Shown piece by piece: positions 55,201 through 63,179 of a stretch of DNA of 64,000 nt; within the stretch, counting starts at the first letter, position 1, and each line of letters starts with the position of its first letter. Position numbers and translations under genes: made by a program. Source of the DNA: Cryobacterium aureum (GTDB taxonomy: Bacteria > Actinomycetota > Actinomycetes > Actinomycetales > Microbacteriaceae); NCBI RefSeq assembly GCF_002954245.1, contig NZ_PPTG01000028.1, forward strand, positions 55,610-119,609. Direction: 5' to 3'. Under the pieces are notes generated by a model. The model saw nothing but the letters and a program-made list of their open reading frames with translations, ran no database searches and had not been told where the DNA came from.

Positions 55201-58200
55201 TCCAGCCCCCGCGACTATCACGGCGCCATCGAATTTCAGTACCGCGTACGCGACACTGCCGGAACCACCGGCGTGGCTCTCGTGCGCATCGGCGTGCTCG
55301 ACCAGCGCTCCAACCCGAGCCCGATCACCTTCAGCGACTACGTCGAGGTGCAGGCAGGGCCCGACAACCAAGTCGTCGTTTTCCCCGCCGCCAACGACAT
55401 CGAACCCGGCGGCGGCAGCCTGACCCTGAGCCTGGTCACCCCCGACGCGGCGGTTGGCACCGATGAGTATGACGCCCTGACTGAGCGCATCGACTCCGTC
55501 TCCGACGAACGAGTGGTGTTCACGGCCGGCGAAGAGCCTGGCCTGCACACCTTTGTCTACTCGGTGACCAACGCCAACGACGATGTCGGCCAAGGACTCA
55601 TCGTGGTCAAGGTGGTGCGCACCTCGGTTCCCGACTACCCGGTGGTGATCGATACCACCCTGACCCTCGACGAACGTGACGGGTTCCCTACGGGCATCGA
55701 CGTGGTCACCGACAAGGTCTCCTGGAACTCCGGGGATGTCTCCGATCTCACGCTGACCCTGTGGGGTAACCACCCGGGTCTCGAGGTGTCGGGCTGGAAG
55801 ATTCGCGGCGACGTTCCCGATGAGGGGCTGCTCGCCCCGTTCGCCCTGACCGGACCGAATTTTCAGGGCATCGAAGTGACCACCTACGGGTTCCTGCGCA
55901 TTCCGGCAAAGGATGCCATCATCATCGCGCTCAAAAAGGGTAACGTCGACCAGAACGTGCGGGAAGACGCCTCGGTCACCTTTGACCTGAAGAGCCTCGT
56001 GTCGATTCCCGCCGGGACCACGCTGGAACTGCAGCGCACCGGCATCCGTTCGTCGGGGGAGCGCGGCAACGCGACCTGCACCTTCGACTCCGGCACGGCG
56101 GTCACCTACACGGCCGGCTCCGATGCGCCCTGGACCGACTCCTGCACGGTGCCGGCCCGCATTGACGGACAAGAGGACTACACGCAGCTGGTCGTGCCCA
56201 TCGTGGTCGAGCCGCTCGACCCCCAGCCGGAACTGCGCCCGGCGGCGCTGACCGAGAGCCCGGGAGCCGACGCCGTACGCTACGACCTCAGCCACATGGT
56301 CGAGTGGCAGGGCAAGGGCGACGTACCGGCGCTGACCTTCGCGATCGAGTTCTCCTCCGACCAGTTCACGGTCACTCAGGACGGCCCGATTCTCACGATC
56401 GGTGTCGCCGACAATGCCGTGGCCGGCCGCGAGGCAGCGGTCACGGTGAGCCTGTCGAGCCACCGCGAGGCGATTCCGGCGGTGCTCTCACTCAAGGTGG
56501 GCCCGGCACCGAGCGAACTGCCCAAGGGCGGCACCGTCGCGACGACCTGCACCCAGTCGTCGGGCTCCAGCTGCTCGATTGCGGTCGTCGGTACGCCCGG
56601 CGAGGTCAACCTGTACCGCGGCACGCCGCTCGAACTGGTCTCGGTCACCACCCCGAGCACCTGCGTCGGCGTGTCGTTCGAGGTCGAGAATTCCAAGAAT
56701 GTTCGCGCCAGCTGGTCGGGGGACACCGCAGGCGGCGTGTGCGAGGCGAGTTTTGTGGTGCGCGACGCGCAGGGCAAGCTCAGCGCCGGCACCCGCAACG
56801 GGTCGATCACCGTGGACCTGCAGGGCTACCCGAAGGCGCCGAACGCCGTGGCCCAGATCGCCTACGACGACCTGTCGGTGACTCTCTCGGTGAGCCCCGG
56901 CGGCGCTAACGCGGCCTACCCGGCCCTCGAAGGCTTCAACCTGTACCGCAATGGCGCCCCGGTGGCCCGCTGCGACACGTCGGGCGACTGTGGCGACATC
57001 ACGACGTCGGCGAACGGCGACAAGGCTCTCTACGAGGCCAAAGCCGTTAACTCGGTCGGCGAATCGCGGAGTGCGGTCAGTGTGACGGCCTGGTCCTATG
57101 ACACGCCTGACATGGGCACACTCACTGCGGAGCCGGAGTACGACCCGGCCGTGACGTCTGAGACCATGGGTGCGGTCACCGTGACCATCGAGAACACCGA
57201 CGATTCCACGAACCGATATCGCATCGCCGACGTGGTCATCGATGCCGCTGCCGGGCCGAAGACCGTCCACAAGCTGGCGCTCGGCGTGGGTGCGCAGACT
57301 GTTACGGTCACCCCCCTCAGCAGTTTCGAGCAGCCGGCAGGCAGCGGACCAACCGAGGAATCGAAGAATCAGACGGTGCTCGTGGCCGGACTGCCCCTGA
57401 TCGCGTCGCCTGGATCACTGTCGGCTGACGACGGGTCGATCACTGCGTCCGGCACCAGCCCGAATGCGAACGCGAGCGCCCTCGCCGACGAGTGGCTGTA
57501 CCTGGCGTCGGAGGCGGACTATGCAACCTGCACGCTGACCGGTGATGGTAACGGCCTGTTCTCGGCCGCAGTGAAGCAGTCGGACACCTCGACCATCACT
57601 CAGCTGACGAAACACAGAAAGTACTACGTGACGGTCTGCTACTCCAACGGCTACGGCTTGGCCATGGCACAGCTCGCGCCGATCACCACCTGGGTGCAGC
57701 CCTCCGCTCCGGGCAACGGCTCGTACACCTATGGCATGGCGACGCCGGCCAATGGAAAGTATCTGCTCACGACGCCCACCTCGTCGGCCGCCGTTCCCGA
57801 TGATTTCGTGGTCAGCTGGGAGGACTACAACGAGACCGACGGCTCAAAAGTGTTCGGTGCCGATCCCGGTATCAAGGTGCGGTACTGCACCGACAACGAT
57901 GACTCGCTCTGCAGCGACTGGTCGGCGGTAACGGCGGCCGATGCCGGTAAGGCGTGGCAAGTCGAGTACGGGGTCACCGCGCTCACCAACACGGGGTGCG
58001 TCATCGGCGGCACCCTCAAGGTCGCAGTAGACGCCACCGCGGTCGGACTCGCCGAGGGCACTGTGACCAGCGCCCAGTACGACGTGTCCGACGGAAACGG
58101 CAGCCGTACGTGGGCTTCCCGCGACGGAGCAGCGGTTCCCGCCGACGCGACCGAGACCAGAAACGTGAACTGGACCATCACCTGGACCGCTCCGGAAACC

Positions 58201-58275
58201 AAAAACCTCCCTTCCGTCTCCGGCACCCTGGCCGGTCCCATGAACTGTGTCGCAGCGCCCGCGCCCACGACCTAA
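52273..58275 (+). CDS. Giant Ig-like/cadherin-like surface protein
   Basis: 2000 residues. One N-terminal membrane helix (about 20-42, VIRIAAVAAIGALLATVAIVVDGF) orients the rest outside. A propeller-like region (about 50-400) is followed by tandem Ig/cadherin-like units: APIAVPDAFGVRIDQLVTLPVLLNDHDAND, NSAPVWC...LPGWVDPDGDPI, TPIAMNDSVSVRVGAQIDIPVLANDV, and FGTDPDGDTVVLDRVL. These carry D-x-D-x-D-type calcium-binding turns. The C-terminal fibronectin-III-like part begins KAPNAVAQIAYDDL. No LPXTG sorting signal is present. Kinase, this protein and MoxR are tightly packed, so it is part of the secretion apparatus or its envelope anchor. Confidence 0.9.
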   Translation: MAGKRARRRLPVLSKARLGVIRIAAVAAIGALLATVAIVVDGFDVKQTPVNASSIWALQSGDGNRYARVNTDLGELDTVKTVPAPSELVQTDSTVLLYAQNNEKVVDVSLAAPIDLGDDAGDYDSTPAGTRTVVSSGSWVGYLTSAGTVFAGTVGAVEAPRAVNPYADDEVAEGDTPRVYRSDAIAITPDGVLYSYSSEAQSVLRYSIADDKMRNSDDVTDGPAEPGSQLSVVGERWALLSAAGDELWLAGQNAPIPTNLSELAVLQRPSSTADDVLVADQTGLVSFALADGARTELVGDSETVLGAPAAPTPFKGERYAAWLPASGTGGTLFSESAGESALSYGAATPTGDAAPAFRANESLIILNDTQSGWVWTIPDGALVASSQDWTLAAAEEPQRQDDVEEASEVVEPKAPIAVPDAFGVRIDQLVTLPVLLNDHDANDDVLSVVPASVTGLDPDFGTVTVTDQNQALAVQVAPGARGSATFNYAITDGSRADGLDSASTTVTLTVHGDEINSAPVWCGTDGCLQDWPSPEVQPGGTVTVPVLPGWVDPDGDPIFVASALNTTAIGSVSVTPAGVLVYKHPNAAEQAAQSATILVSVSDIHGASTEKVLTIVVTPTPRLTVEPFALLASVNERLTVNPAEYISGAAGLYRITSATTPSSAEGGAVSITANGTAFDFSATVVGNYTVSLTIADDVSEVVSLARISVVSADAQALSTSPVTVFVRPKADTSVDVFTAVSNPAGRVLLLGEAIPETVFGASLSVDVVGQNILRVRGSTADERPGKLGTVRYTVSDGTENPLYTVRGEATVYLLPASVPQTPIAMNDSVSVRVGAQIDIPVLANDVAPDGNIVMLNAESVQNRSDRGLAFAAGAELRYLAPEEPGSYELAYSVYTAGSPELIDSAVVSVEVLADGENTAPQPHTLYGRVLSGETIEIPFDSFGTDPDGDTVVLDRVLTQPARGTASLNATGDAIVYSSPRDYHGAIEFQYRVRDTAGTTGVALVRIGVLDQRSNPSPITFSDYVEVQAGPDNQVVVFPAANDIEPGGGSLTLSLVTPDAAVGTDEYDALTERIDSVSDERVVFTAGEEPGLHTFVYSVTNANDDVGQGLIVVKVVRTSVPDYPVVIDTTLTLDERDGFPTGIDVVTDKVSWNSGDVSDLTLTLWGNHPGLEVSGWKIRGDVPDEGLLAPFALTGPNFQGIEVTTYGFLRIPAKDAIIIALKKGNVDQNVREDASVTFDLKSLVSIPAGTTLELQRTGIRSSGERGNATCTFDSGTAVTYTAGSDAPWTDSCTVPARIDGQEDYTQLVVPIVVEPLDPQPELRPAALTESPGADAVRYDLSHMVEWQGKGDVPALTFAIEFSSDQFTVTQDGPILTIGVADNAVAGREAAVTVSLSSHREAIPAVLSLKVGPAPSELPKGGTVATTCTQSSGSSCSIAVVGTPGEVNLYRGTPLELVSVTTPSTCVGVSFEVENSKNVRASWSGDTAGGVCEASFVVRDAQGKLSAGTRNGSITVDLQGYPKAPNAVAQIAYDDLSVTLSVSPGGANAAYPALEGFNLYRNGAPVARCDTSGDCGDITTSANGDKALYEAKAVNSVGESRSAVSVTAWSYDTPDMGTLTAEPEYDPAVTSETMGAVTVTIENTDDSTNRYRIADVVIDAAAGPKTVHKLALGVGAQTVTVTPLSSFEQPAGSGPTEESKNQTVLVAGLPLIASPGSLSADDGSITASGTSPNANASALADEWLYLASEADYATCTLTGDGNGLFSAAVKQSDTSTITQLTKHRKYYVTVCYSNGYGLAMAQLAPITTWVQPSAPGNGSYTYGMATPANGKYLLTTPTSSAAVPDDFVVSWEDYNETDGSKVFGADPGIKVRYCTDNDDSLCSDWSAVTAADAGKAWQVEYGVTALTNTGCVIGGTLKVAVDATAVGLAEGTVTSAQYDVSDGNGSRTWASRDGAAVPADATETRNVNWTITWTAPETKNLPSVSGTLAGPMNCVAAPAPTT

Positions 58276-58303
58276 ATTTCGCCACACTGAAAGAGCCACA
58301 CAC

Positions 58304-59269
58304 ATGACAATCACCACGGAGCAGTCAGACTGGTTTTCCGCGACCTTCACGATGATGGTCGACAACGTCGAGCAGGTCGTTCTCGGCAAGCGCCACGTGA
58401 TCGAACTCGCCTTCACCGCGATGGTCAGCGAGGGCCACCTGCTGCTCGAGGACTACCCGGGCACCGGCAAGACCTCGCTGGCCCGCGCCATGTCGCAGAC
58501 CGTGCAGGGAGTCTCCACTCGTATTCAGTTCACGCCTGACCTGTTGCCGGGCGACGTGACCGGCATCACCGTCTACGACCAGAAGACCGGCGAGTTCGAG
58601 TTTCACAGCGGACCGATCTTCGCCAACGTTGTGCTCGCCGACGAGATCAACCGGGCCAGCCCGAAGACCCAGTCGGCGCTGCTCGAAGCGATGGAGGAGG
58701 GCAACGTCACCATCGACGGCGTCACCCGCTCTACCGGTGTGCCGTTCCTCGTCATCGCCACCCAGAACCCGATCGAGCAGGCCGGCACCTACCGGCTGCC
58801 CGAAGCGCAGCTCGACCGGTTCATGATGAAGGCGTCACTCGGTTATCCCGACCTCGCCTCGACCATCCGCATTCTCGAGGGCACCGCCGACGTGCGCCAC
58901 GAACTGGCCCCGGTGATCACCCCGCAGGCGCTCGTGAGCATGAGTGACATCGCGCGCTCAGTGTTCGTGAACCCCCTTGTCTACGACTACATCGGCCGTC
59001 TGGTCGAGGCCACCCGGGATGCCCGCCAGGTGCGCATGGGCGTCAGTGTGCGTGGCGCCCGCGCCCTCACCAAGGCCGCCAAAACCTGGGCCGTCGCCCA
59101 CGGCCGCACTTTCGTCACCCCCGACGACGTCAAGGCCCTCGCCGACCAGGTGCTCGCGCACCGCATGGTGCTCGACCCAGAGGCCGAGTTCGACGGCGTC
59201 ACCGCGAGCGCCGTCATCGGCCAGATTCTGCTCGACGTTGTACCGCCCAGTCGGAGCGACCTGGCGTGA
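58304..59269 (+). CDS. MoxR-type AAA+ ATPase
   Basis: 321 residues. Walker A GTGKTS (53-58), Walker B VVLADEINRASPKTQSALLEAMEE, a sensor-1 IATQNPIEQAGTYRLPEAQLDRF with the Arg finger segment, and a C-terminal lid with GVSVRGARALTKAAK. MoxR proteins act as chaperones that mature or activate partner complexes, often beside DUF58 proteins. ATG 58304 has GAAAGAG upstream; the longer frame is a shadow of the Ig gene. GTGA overlap with DUF58. Confidence 0.94.
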   Translation: MTITTEQSDWFSATFTMMVDNVEQVVLGKRHVIELAFTAMVSEGHLLLEDYPGTGKTSLARAMSQTVQGVSTRIQFTPDLLPGDVTGITVYDQKTGEFEFHSGPIFANVVLADEINRASPKTQSALLEAMEEGNVTIDGVTRSTGVPFLVIATQNPIEQAGTYRLPEAQLDRFMMKASLGYPDLASTIRILEGTADVRHELAPVITPQALVSMSDIARSVFVNPLVYDYIGRLVEATRDARQVRMGVSVRGARALTKAAKTWAVAHGRTFVTPDDVKALADQVLAHRMVLDPEAEFDGVTASAVIGQILLDVVPPSRSDLA

Positions 59270-60654
59270 GCTTCCACACCGAATCGCGGCGCTCCCAGAC
59301 CTCAAATCTGACGCGAACCAGCACCCAGACCAGGTCTGCAACGCACACCCGGTACAGCACGACGCGCACGAACCAGTCAACCACGTTGACCCTCGTGGGC
59401 GTCGTCGTGCTCTGGATGCGGGTTTCGCGAATTGTGCGAATCGGTGCGCGGGCATCCGTCGAGTGGGTGGGCGAAACGGTCACGCCGGCTGGCTGGGTCG
59501 TCGTCGCCACGGCGATCGTGCTGCTGCCGCTCGGCCTCGTTTTCGGCTGGACCGAACTGATCGTGACCGGCTGTGTGGCGGTCGCCCTCATACTCATTTC
59601 CCTGCCCTTTCTGGCCGGCGGCCGCGCCTACAGCGTCGACTTCGTGCTGCCGGTCGACCGGGTGGTGGCTGGCTCCGAGGTGCTCGGCACCCTCACCGTC
59701 ACCAACGTGTCCAAACGGCTCGAGCTGCCGGGTCGCGTCGATGTTCCCATTGGCAAAGGCCTGGCGGATGTCTACGTGCCGCTCCTGCGAAGCGGCCAGA
59801 TTCACGAAGAGCACGTTCGCGTGCCCGCATACCGCCGCGGCGTCATCGACGTTGGCCCGGTCACGACCGTGCGCAGCGACCCGCTCGGTGTGCTCGGACG
59901 GGAAGTGGCTTGGGCCGACGTCAACCGCCTGTTCGTGCATCCGGTGACCGTGTCGATTCCGAGCACGAGCGCCGGGTTCGTGCGCGACCTCGAGGGTAAC
60001 CCCACGAGCGACATCGTTGACTCTGACATCTCCTTTCACGCCATTCGCGAGTACGCCCCGGGTGACGGGCAGCGGCACATTCACTGGAAGTCCACCGCGA
60101 AGACCGGCAAGCTCATGGTGCGCCAGTTCGAAGAAAGCCGCCGTTCCCGCCTGGCCATCGTGTTGAGCCTCAACGCCGCCGAATACGCCTCCGAGGAGGA
60201 GTTCGAGATGGCGGTCAGTGCCGCCGGTTCGCTCGGCGTGCGCGCCATTCGCGACGGCCGCGACCTGGCCGTGGTGGCGAGCGAGGAGATTCCCGATATC
60301 GTGCGGAAGAGCATCCGTTCGGTGCGCAGCCTGAGCGTCGTGTCGACGCGCACCCTGCTCGACGACCTCACCGCCATTGAAACCAGCCCGCACGCGATGT
60401 ACGTCGAAGATGTCTGCGTGCTCGCCGCGCAGGTGGTGCCCGATATTTCCATCGCGTTCGTGGTCTGCGGTTCGGCCATGACCGCTCGGCGTCTGCAGGC
60501 TCTCACCCTCAAATTTGCCGGCAACGTGCAGGTCGTCGCCGTATTGTGCAACCCCAACGAACAGCCGAGCTTTCGCGACCTGGCCGGCACGAGCGTGCTG
60601 ACCATCGGTGTGCTCGACGACTTTCGCTCGCTGCTGAGCCGACGAGCCGCATGA
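59266..60654 (+). CDS. DUF58 (von Willebrand-A-like) membrane protein
   Basis: 462 residues. Two helices (about 78-115; WVVVATAIVLLPLGLVFGW and ELIVTGCVAVALILISLPFLAGG) precede a cytosolic region with the DUF58 signature EYAPGDGQRHIHWKSTAKTGKLMVRQFEE. The Ser/Thr-rich start SFHTESRRSQTSNLTRTSTQTRSATHT is a possible kinase target. DUF58 proteins partner with MoxR and a transglutaminase-fold protein, exactly the three-gene order here. GTG start coupled to MoxR. Confidence 0.92.
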   Translation: MSFHTESRRSQTSNLTRTSTQTRSATHTRYSTTRTNQSTTLTLVGVVVLWMRVSRIVRIGARASVEWVGETVTPAGWVVVATAIVLLPLGLVFGWTELIVTGCVAVALILISLPFLAGGRAYSVDFVLPVDRVVAGSEVLGTLTVTNVSKRLELPGRVDVPIGKGLADVYVPLLRSGQIHEEHVRVPAYRRGVIDVGPVTTVRSDPLGVLGREVAWADVNRLFVHPVTVSIPSTSAGFVRDLEGNPTSDIVDSDISFHAIREYAPGDGQRHIHWKSTAKTGKLMVRQFEESRRSRLAIVLSLNAAEYASEEEFEMAVSAAGSLGVRAIRDGRDLAVVASEEIPDIVRKSIRSVRSLSVVSTRTLLDDLTAIETSPHAMYVEDVCVLAAQVVPDISIAFVVCGSAMTARRLQALTLKFAGNVQVVAVLCNPNEQPSFRDLAGTSVLTIGVLDDFRSLLSRRAA

Positions 60655-63179
60655 GCGCGCCGGCCCGGGTGATCAACGCCCTGTTCATCGTCGCGATGAT
60701 GCTCGTTGCCGTGTGGGCGGCCTGGCCGATCTACCAGGACGTGAGCTACCTGATCATGGCGGCCGGAGCGATTCTCACCGGCCTGGTTCTGGCCTGGCTC
60801 GGTGCCCGCCGTGGCTGGAGCTGGTTCACCGTGCTGCTGACCGTGCTCGGCGCCTACCTGCTGCTCGGCGTTCCGCTCGCGGTACCGGCCGCCATGACGA
60901 GCCTGCCGGGCGTTCTCGGCGGGCTGCTCGACCTGGTGACCGCCACGGTGTTCAGCTGGAAAGAACTCGTCACCATCCAAGTGCCGGTCGGCTCCTATCA
61001 GTCGCTGCTCGCCCCCGCCTTTCTGCTGTTTCTTTGCGGCACCACCGCGGCGCTGTCGCTGGCTTGGCGTGGCGGCCGGCTCGTGGCCCTGGCCGTGCCG
61101 CTGATCTTTGCCGTGCAACTGTTTGGCCTCGTCTTCGGGTCGAGTGCCGTGAGCGTTCCGCTGACTCTTTTTGGTGTGAGCGTGCCGGCGCCACGCGAAA
61201 GCCTGATCGGCCTGGCCGCCCTGCTGCTCGCCTTCGGCTTTCTGGCCTGGCGCACCCACCTGGCTCGCAGCGAGGCGCTCGACCTGGCTGCCCGAACGAC
61301 CGGGGTTCGGCGCACTCCCGGCGGCCTCGGCGGTCGCCTGCGCCGGGCCATTCTCGCCGGTGGAGTGCTCGTGCTGGCCATCGGCCTCACGCTCGGCGGG
61401 CTCTCCGCAGTTGCGGCGACGCCGGCCCGTGAGGTGCTGCGCAGTAGCATCGACCCCGCCGTCGAACTGCGCGAATACGTCAGCCCGCTCAGCCAGTACC
61501 GCAGTTACTTCAGCGCCGAGCAGTATGACGCCGAGTTGTTCACGGTCACCGGCCCGGCCGTCGACGACGGCACCGACTCGCACGTGCGTCTCGCCGTGCT
61601 CAGCTACTACGACGGTGAAGTCTTTCGGGTCGTCGACCCGTCAGTGGGCGAGAGCGATCAGGCCACCGCCTTCGCCCGGGTGCCGCACTCGCGCGGGGCG
61701 AGCAGCGACAGCGTCACGACCCGGTTCGACATTGCCGGGTACACCGGCGTTTGGATGCCGGGGGCCGGCACGCTGTCGAGCATCCGCTTTGCCGGTGATC
61801 GCGCGGCTGACCTGAGTGACGGTTTCTTCTATAACGCGGGGACGGCATCCGGAATTCAACTCAAAGCCCTCGAGCGCGGCGACCGCTATACGATCGTCTC
61901 CGCCCCGCAAGCGGATGCGACGGACCTGGCCGGTCTCGCCCGCCCGGCCGACGACGCGGTCGATGAAACGCTCATTCCGCAGAGCCTGGTTGACTGGGTC
62001 GACGCCCAAGCCGTCACGCGCGATGGCACGGGCCTGGCCGAACTCGTCACCCGCCTGCGCGAACGCGGCTACCTCAGCCACGCCCTGACTGTGCCAGCGG
62101 TGGATTCCTGGACCGCCGACCTCGGCGACTACCAGTTCTCGCCGAGCCTCTCCGGGCACTCGGTCGCCCGCATCGACGCGCTCTTCACTGCACTGCTGGA
62201 AAAGCAGAACAGCACCACCGCCACCGAGAACTCCCAGCTCGTCGCCGCAATTGGCGACGACGAACAGTTCGCCGTCGCCACCGCGCTGCTCGCCCGCCAC
62301 CTCGGGTTTAAGTCCCGGGTGGTACTGGGCTTCACTCTCGGAACTGGCGTTGATTCGGGCGCGCCCGGCGCCTGTCCCGCCGGTGTCTGCTCGGGCCAGA
62401 ACCTCGCCGCTTGGGTGGAAGTGGCCAGCGGCGGCGGCTGGATCACCGTGGACGCGACCCCGCAGTTTCAGAACCCGCTGGCACCCGTCGACGACACGAC
62501 GCGCGATCCGCAGTACAACACCGAGGTCATCGCACCGGAAGCCACCGAGCAGCGCGCCCCGGAAGCCAACCCGACCAGCGGAGAAGACCAGCAGGAGCAG
62601 GAGCCGGTCACCGGCACCGACCTGGCCTGGCTGTTCGCGATCCTCAAGGTCGGCGGCATCAGCCTGGCCGCGCTGCTCGCAATCAGCACGCCGTTCCTGG
62701 TCATCCTCGCCGCCAAAGTCAAGCGTCGACGTGACCGGGCCCGCGCGGCCGACGTGTCGGCGCGGTTCGCGGGCGGCTGGGACGAATACATCGACGCCGC
62801 CGTCGACCGCGGTTTCACCGACCAGGGCAGCATGACCCGGGTCGAGATCGCCTCGCACTACGAATCGGTCGGTGGGGCGCGGCTTGCGACCCTCGCCGAC
62901 CGGGCCGTCTTCGGACCGGTGCCACCGCAGATCGACGAGAGCGACGCCTTTTGGGCGCTCGTCACGGCCGAACGCACCGGCCTCGCCGCGAACGGCACCC
63001 GGCGGCAACGCCTGCGCGCAGCCCTCTCGCTGCGTTCCTTTTCTCGACTGGCGGATGCCCGCCAACTATTCACTTTTCGCCGACGCTCGGCTCGTTACGA
63101 CGTCACCACCGTTCGCCCGAACCGGCGCGACACCAGCAGATTGGGGGAGCGGCCGCCGATCAGCGGCCGCGAAGCATAA
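60651..63179 (+). CDS. TgpA-like transglutaminase-fold membrane protein, catalytic residues lost
   Basis: 842 residues. Five to six N-terminal helices (to about residue 200), another around 240-265, an extracytoplasmic transglutaminase-fold domain near 530-606, a helix near 670 (LFAILKVGGISLAALLAISTPFLVILAAKV) and a cytosolic tail. The fold is recognisable in DDEQFAVATALLARHLGFKSRVVLGF and AAWVEVASGGGWITVDATPQF, but the Cys position is Asp (D537, in GDDEQF) and the His position is Ala (A587, in LAAWVEV). Asp601 remains. It should not be a protease or transglutaminase. It may serve as a binding or scaffold unit of the MoxR-DUF58 set. ATGA overlap with DUF58. Confidence 0.88.
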   Translation: MSAPARVINALFIVAMMLVAVWAAWPIYQDVSYLIMAAGAILTGLVLAWLGARRGWSWFTVLLTVLGAYLLLGVPLAVPAAMTSLPGVLGGLLDLVTATVFSWKELVTIQVPVGSYQSLLAPAFLLFLCGTTAALSLAWRGGRLVALAVPLIFAVQLFGLVFGSSAVSVPLTLFGVSVPAPRESLIGLAALLLAFGFLAWRTHLARSEALDLAARTTGVRRTPGGLGGRLRRAILAGGVLVLAIGLTLGGLSAVAATPAREVLRSSIDPAVELREYVSPLSQYRSYFSAEQYDAELFTVTGPAVDDGTDSHVRLAVLSYYDGEVFRVVDPSVGESDQATAFARVPHSRGASSDSVTTRFDIAGYTGVWMPGAGTLSSIRFAGDRAADLSDGFFYNAGTASGIQLKALERGDRYTIVSAPQADATDLAGLARPADDAVDETLIPQSLVDWVDAQAVTRDGTGLAELVTRLRERGYLSHALTVPAVDSWTADLGDYQFSPSLSGHSVARIDALFTALLEKQNSTTATENSQLVAAIGDDEQFAVATALLARHLGFKSRVVLGFTLGTGVDSGAPGACPAGVCSGQNLAAWVEVASGGGWITVDATPQFQNPLAPVDDTTRDPQYNTEVIAPEATEQRAPEANPTSGEDQQEQEPVTGTDLAWLFAILKVGGISLAALLAISTPFLVILAAKVKRRRDRARAADVSARFAGGWDEYIDAAVDRGFTDQGSMTRVEIASHYESVGGARLATLADRAVFGPVPPQIDESDAFWALVTAERTGLAANGTRRQRLRAALSLRSFSRLADARQLFTFRRRSARYDVTTVRPNRRDTSRLGERPPISGREA

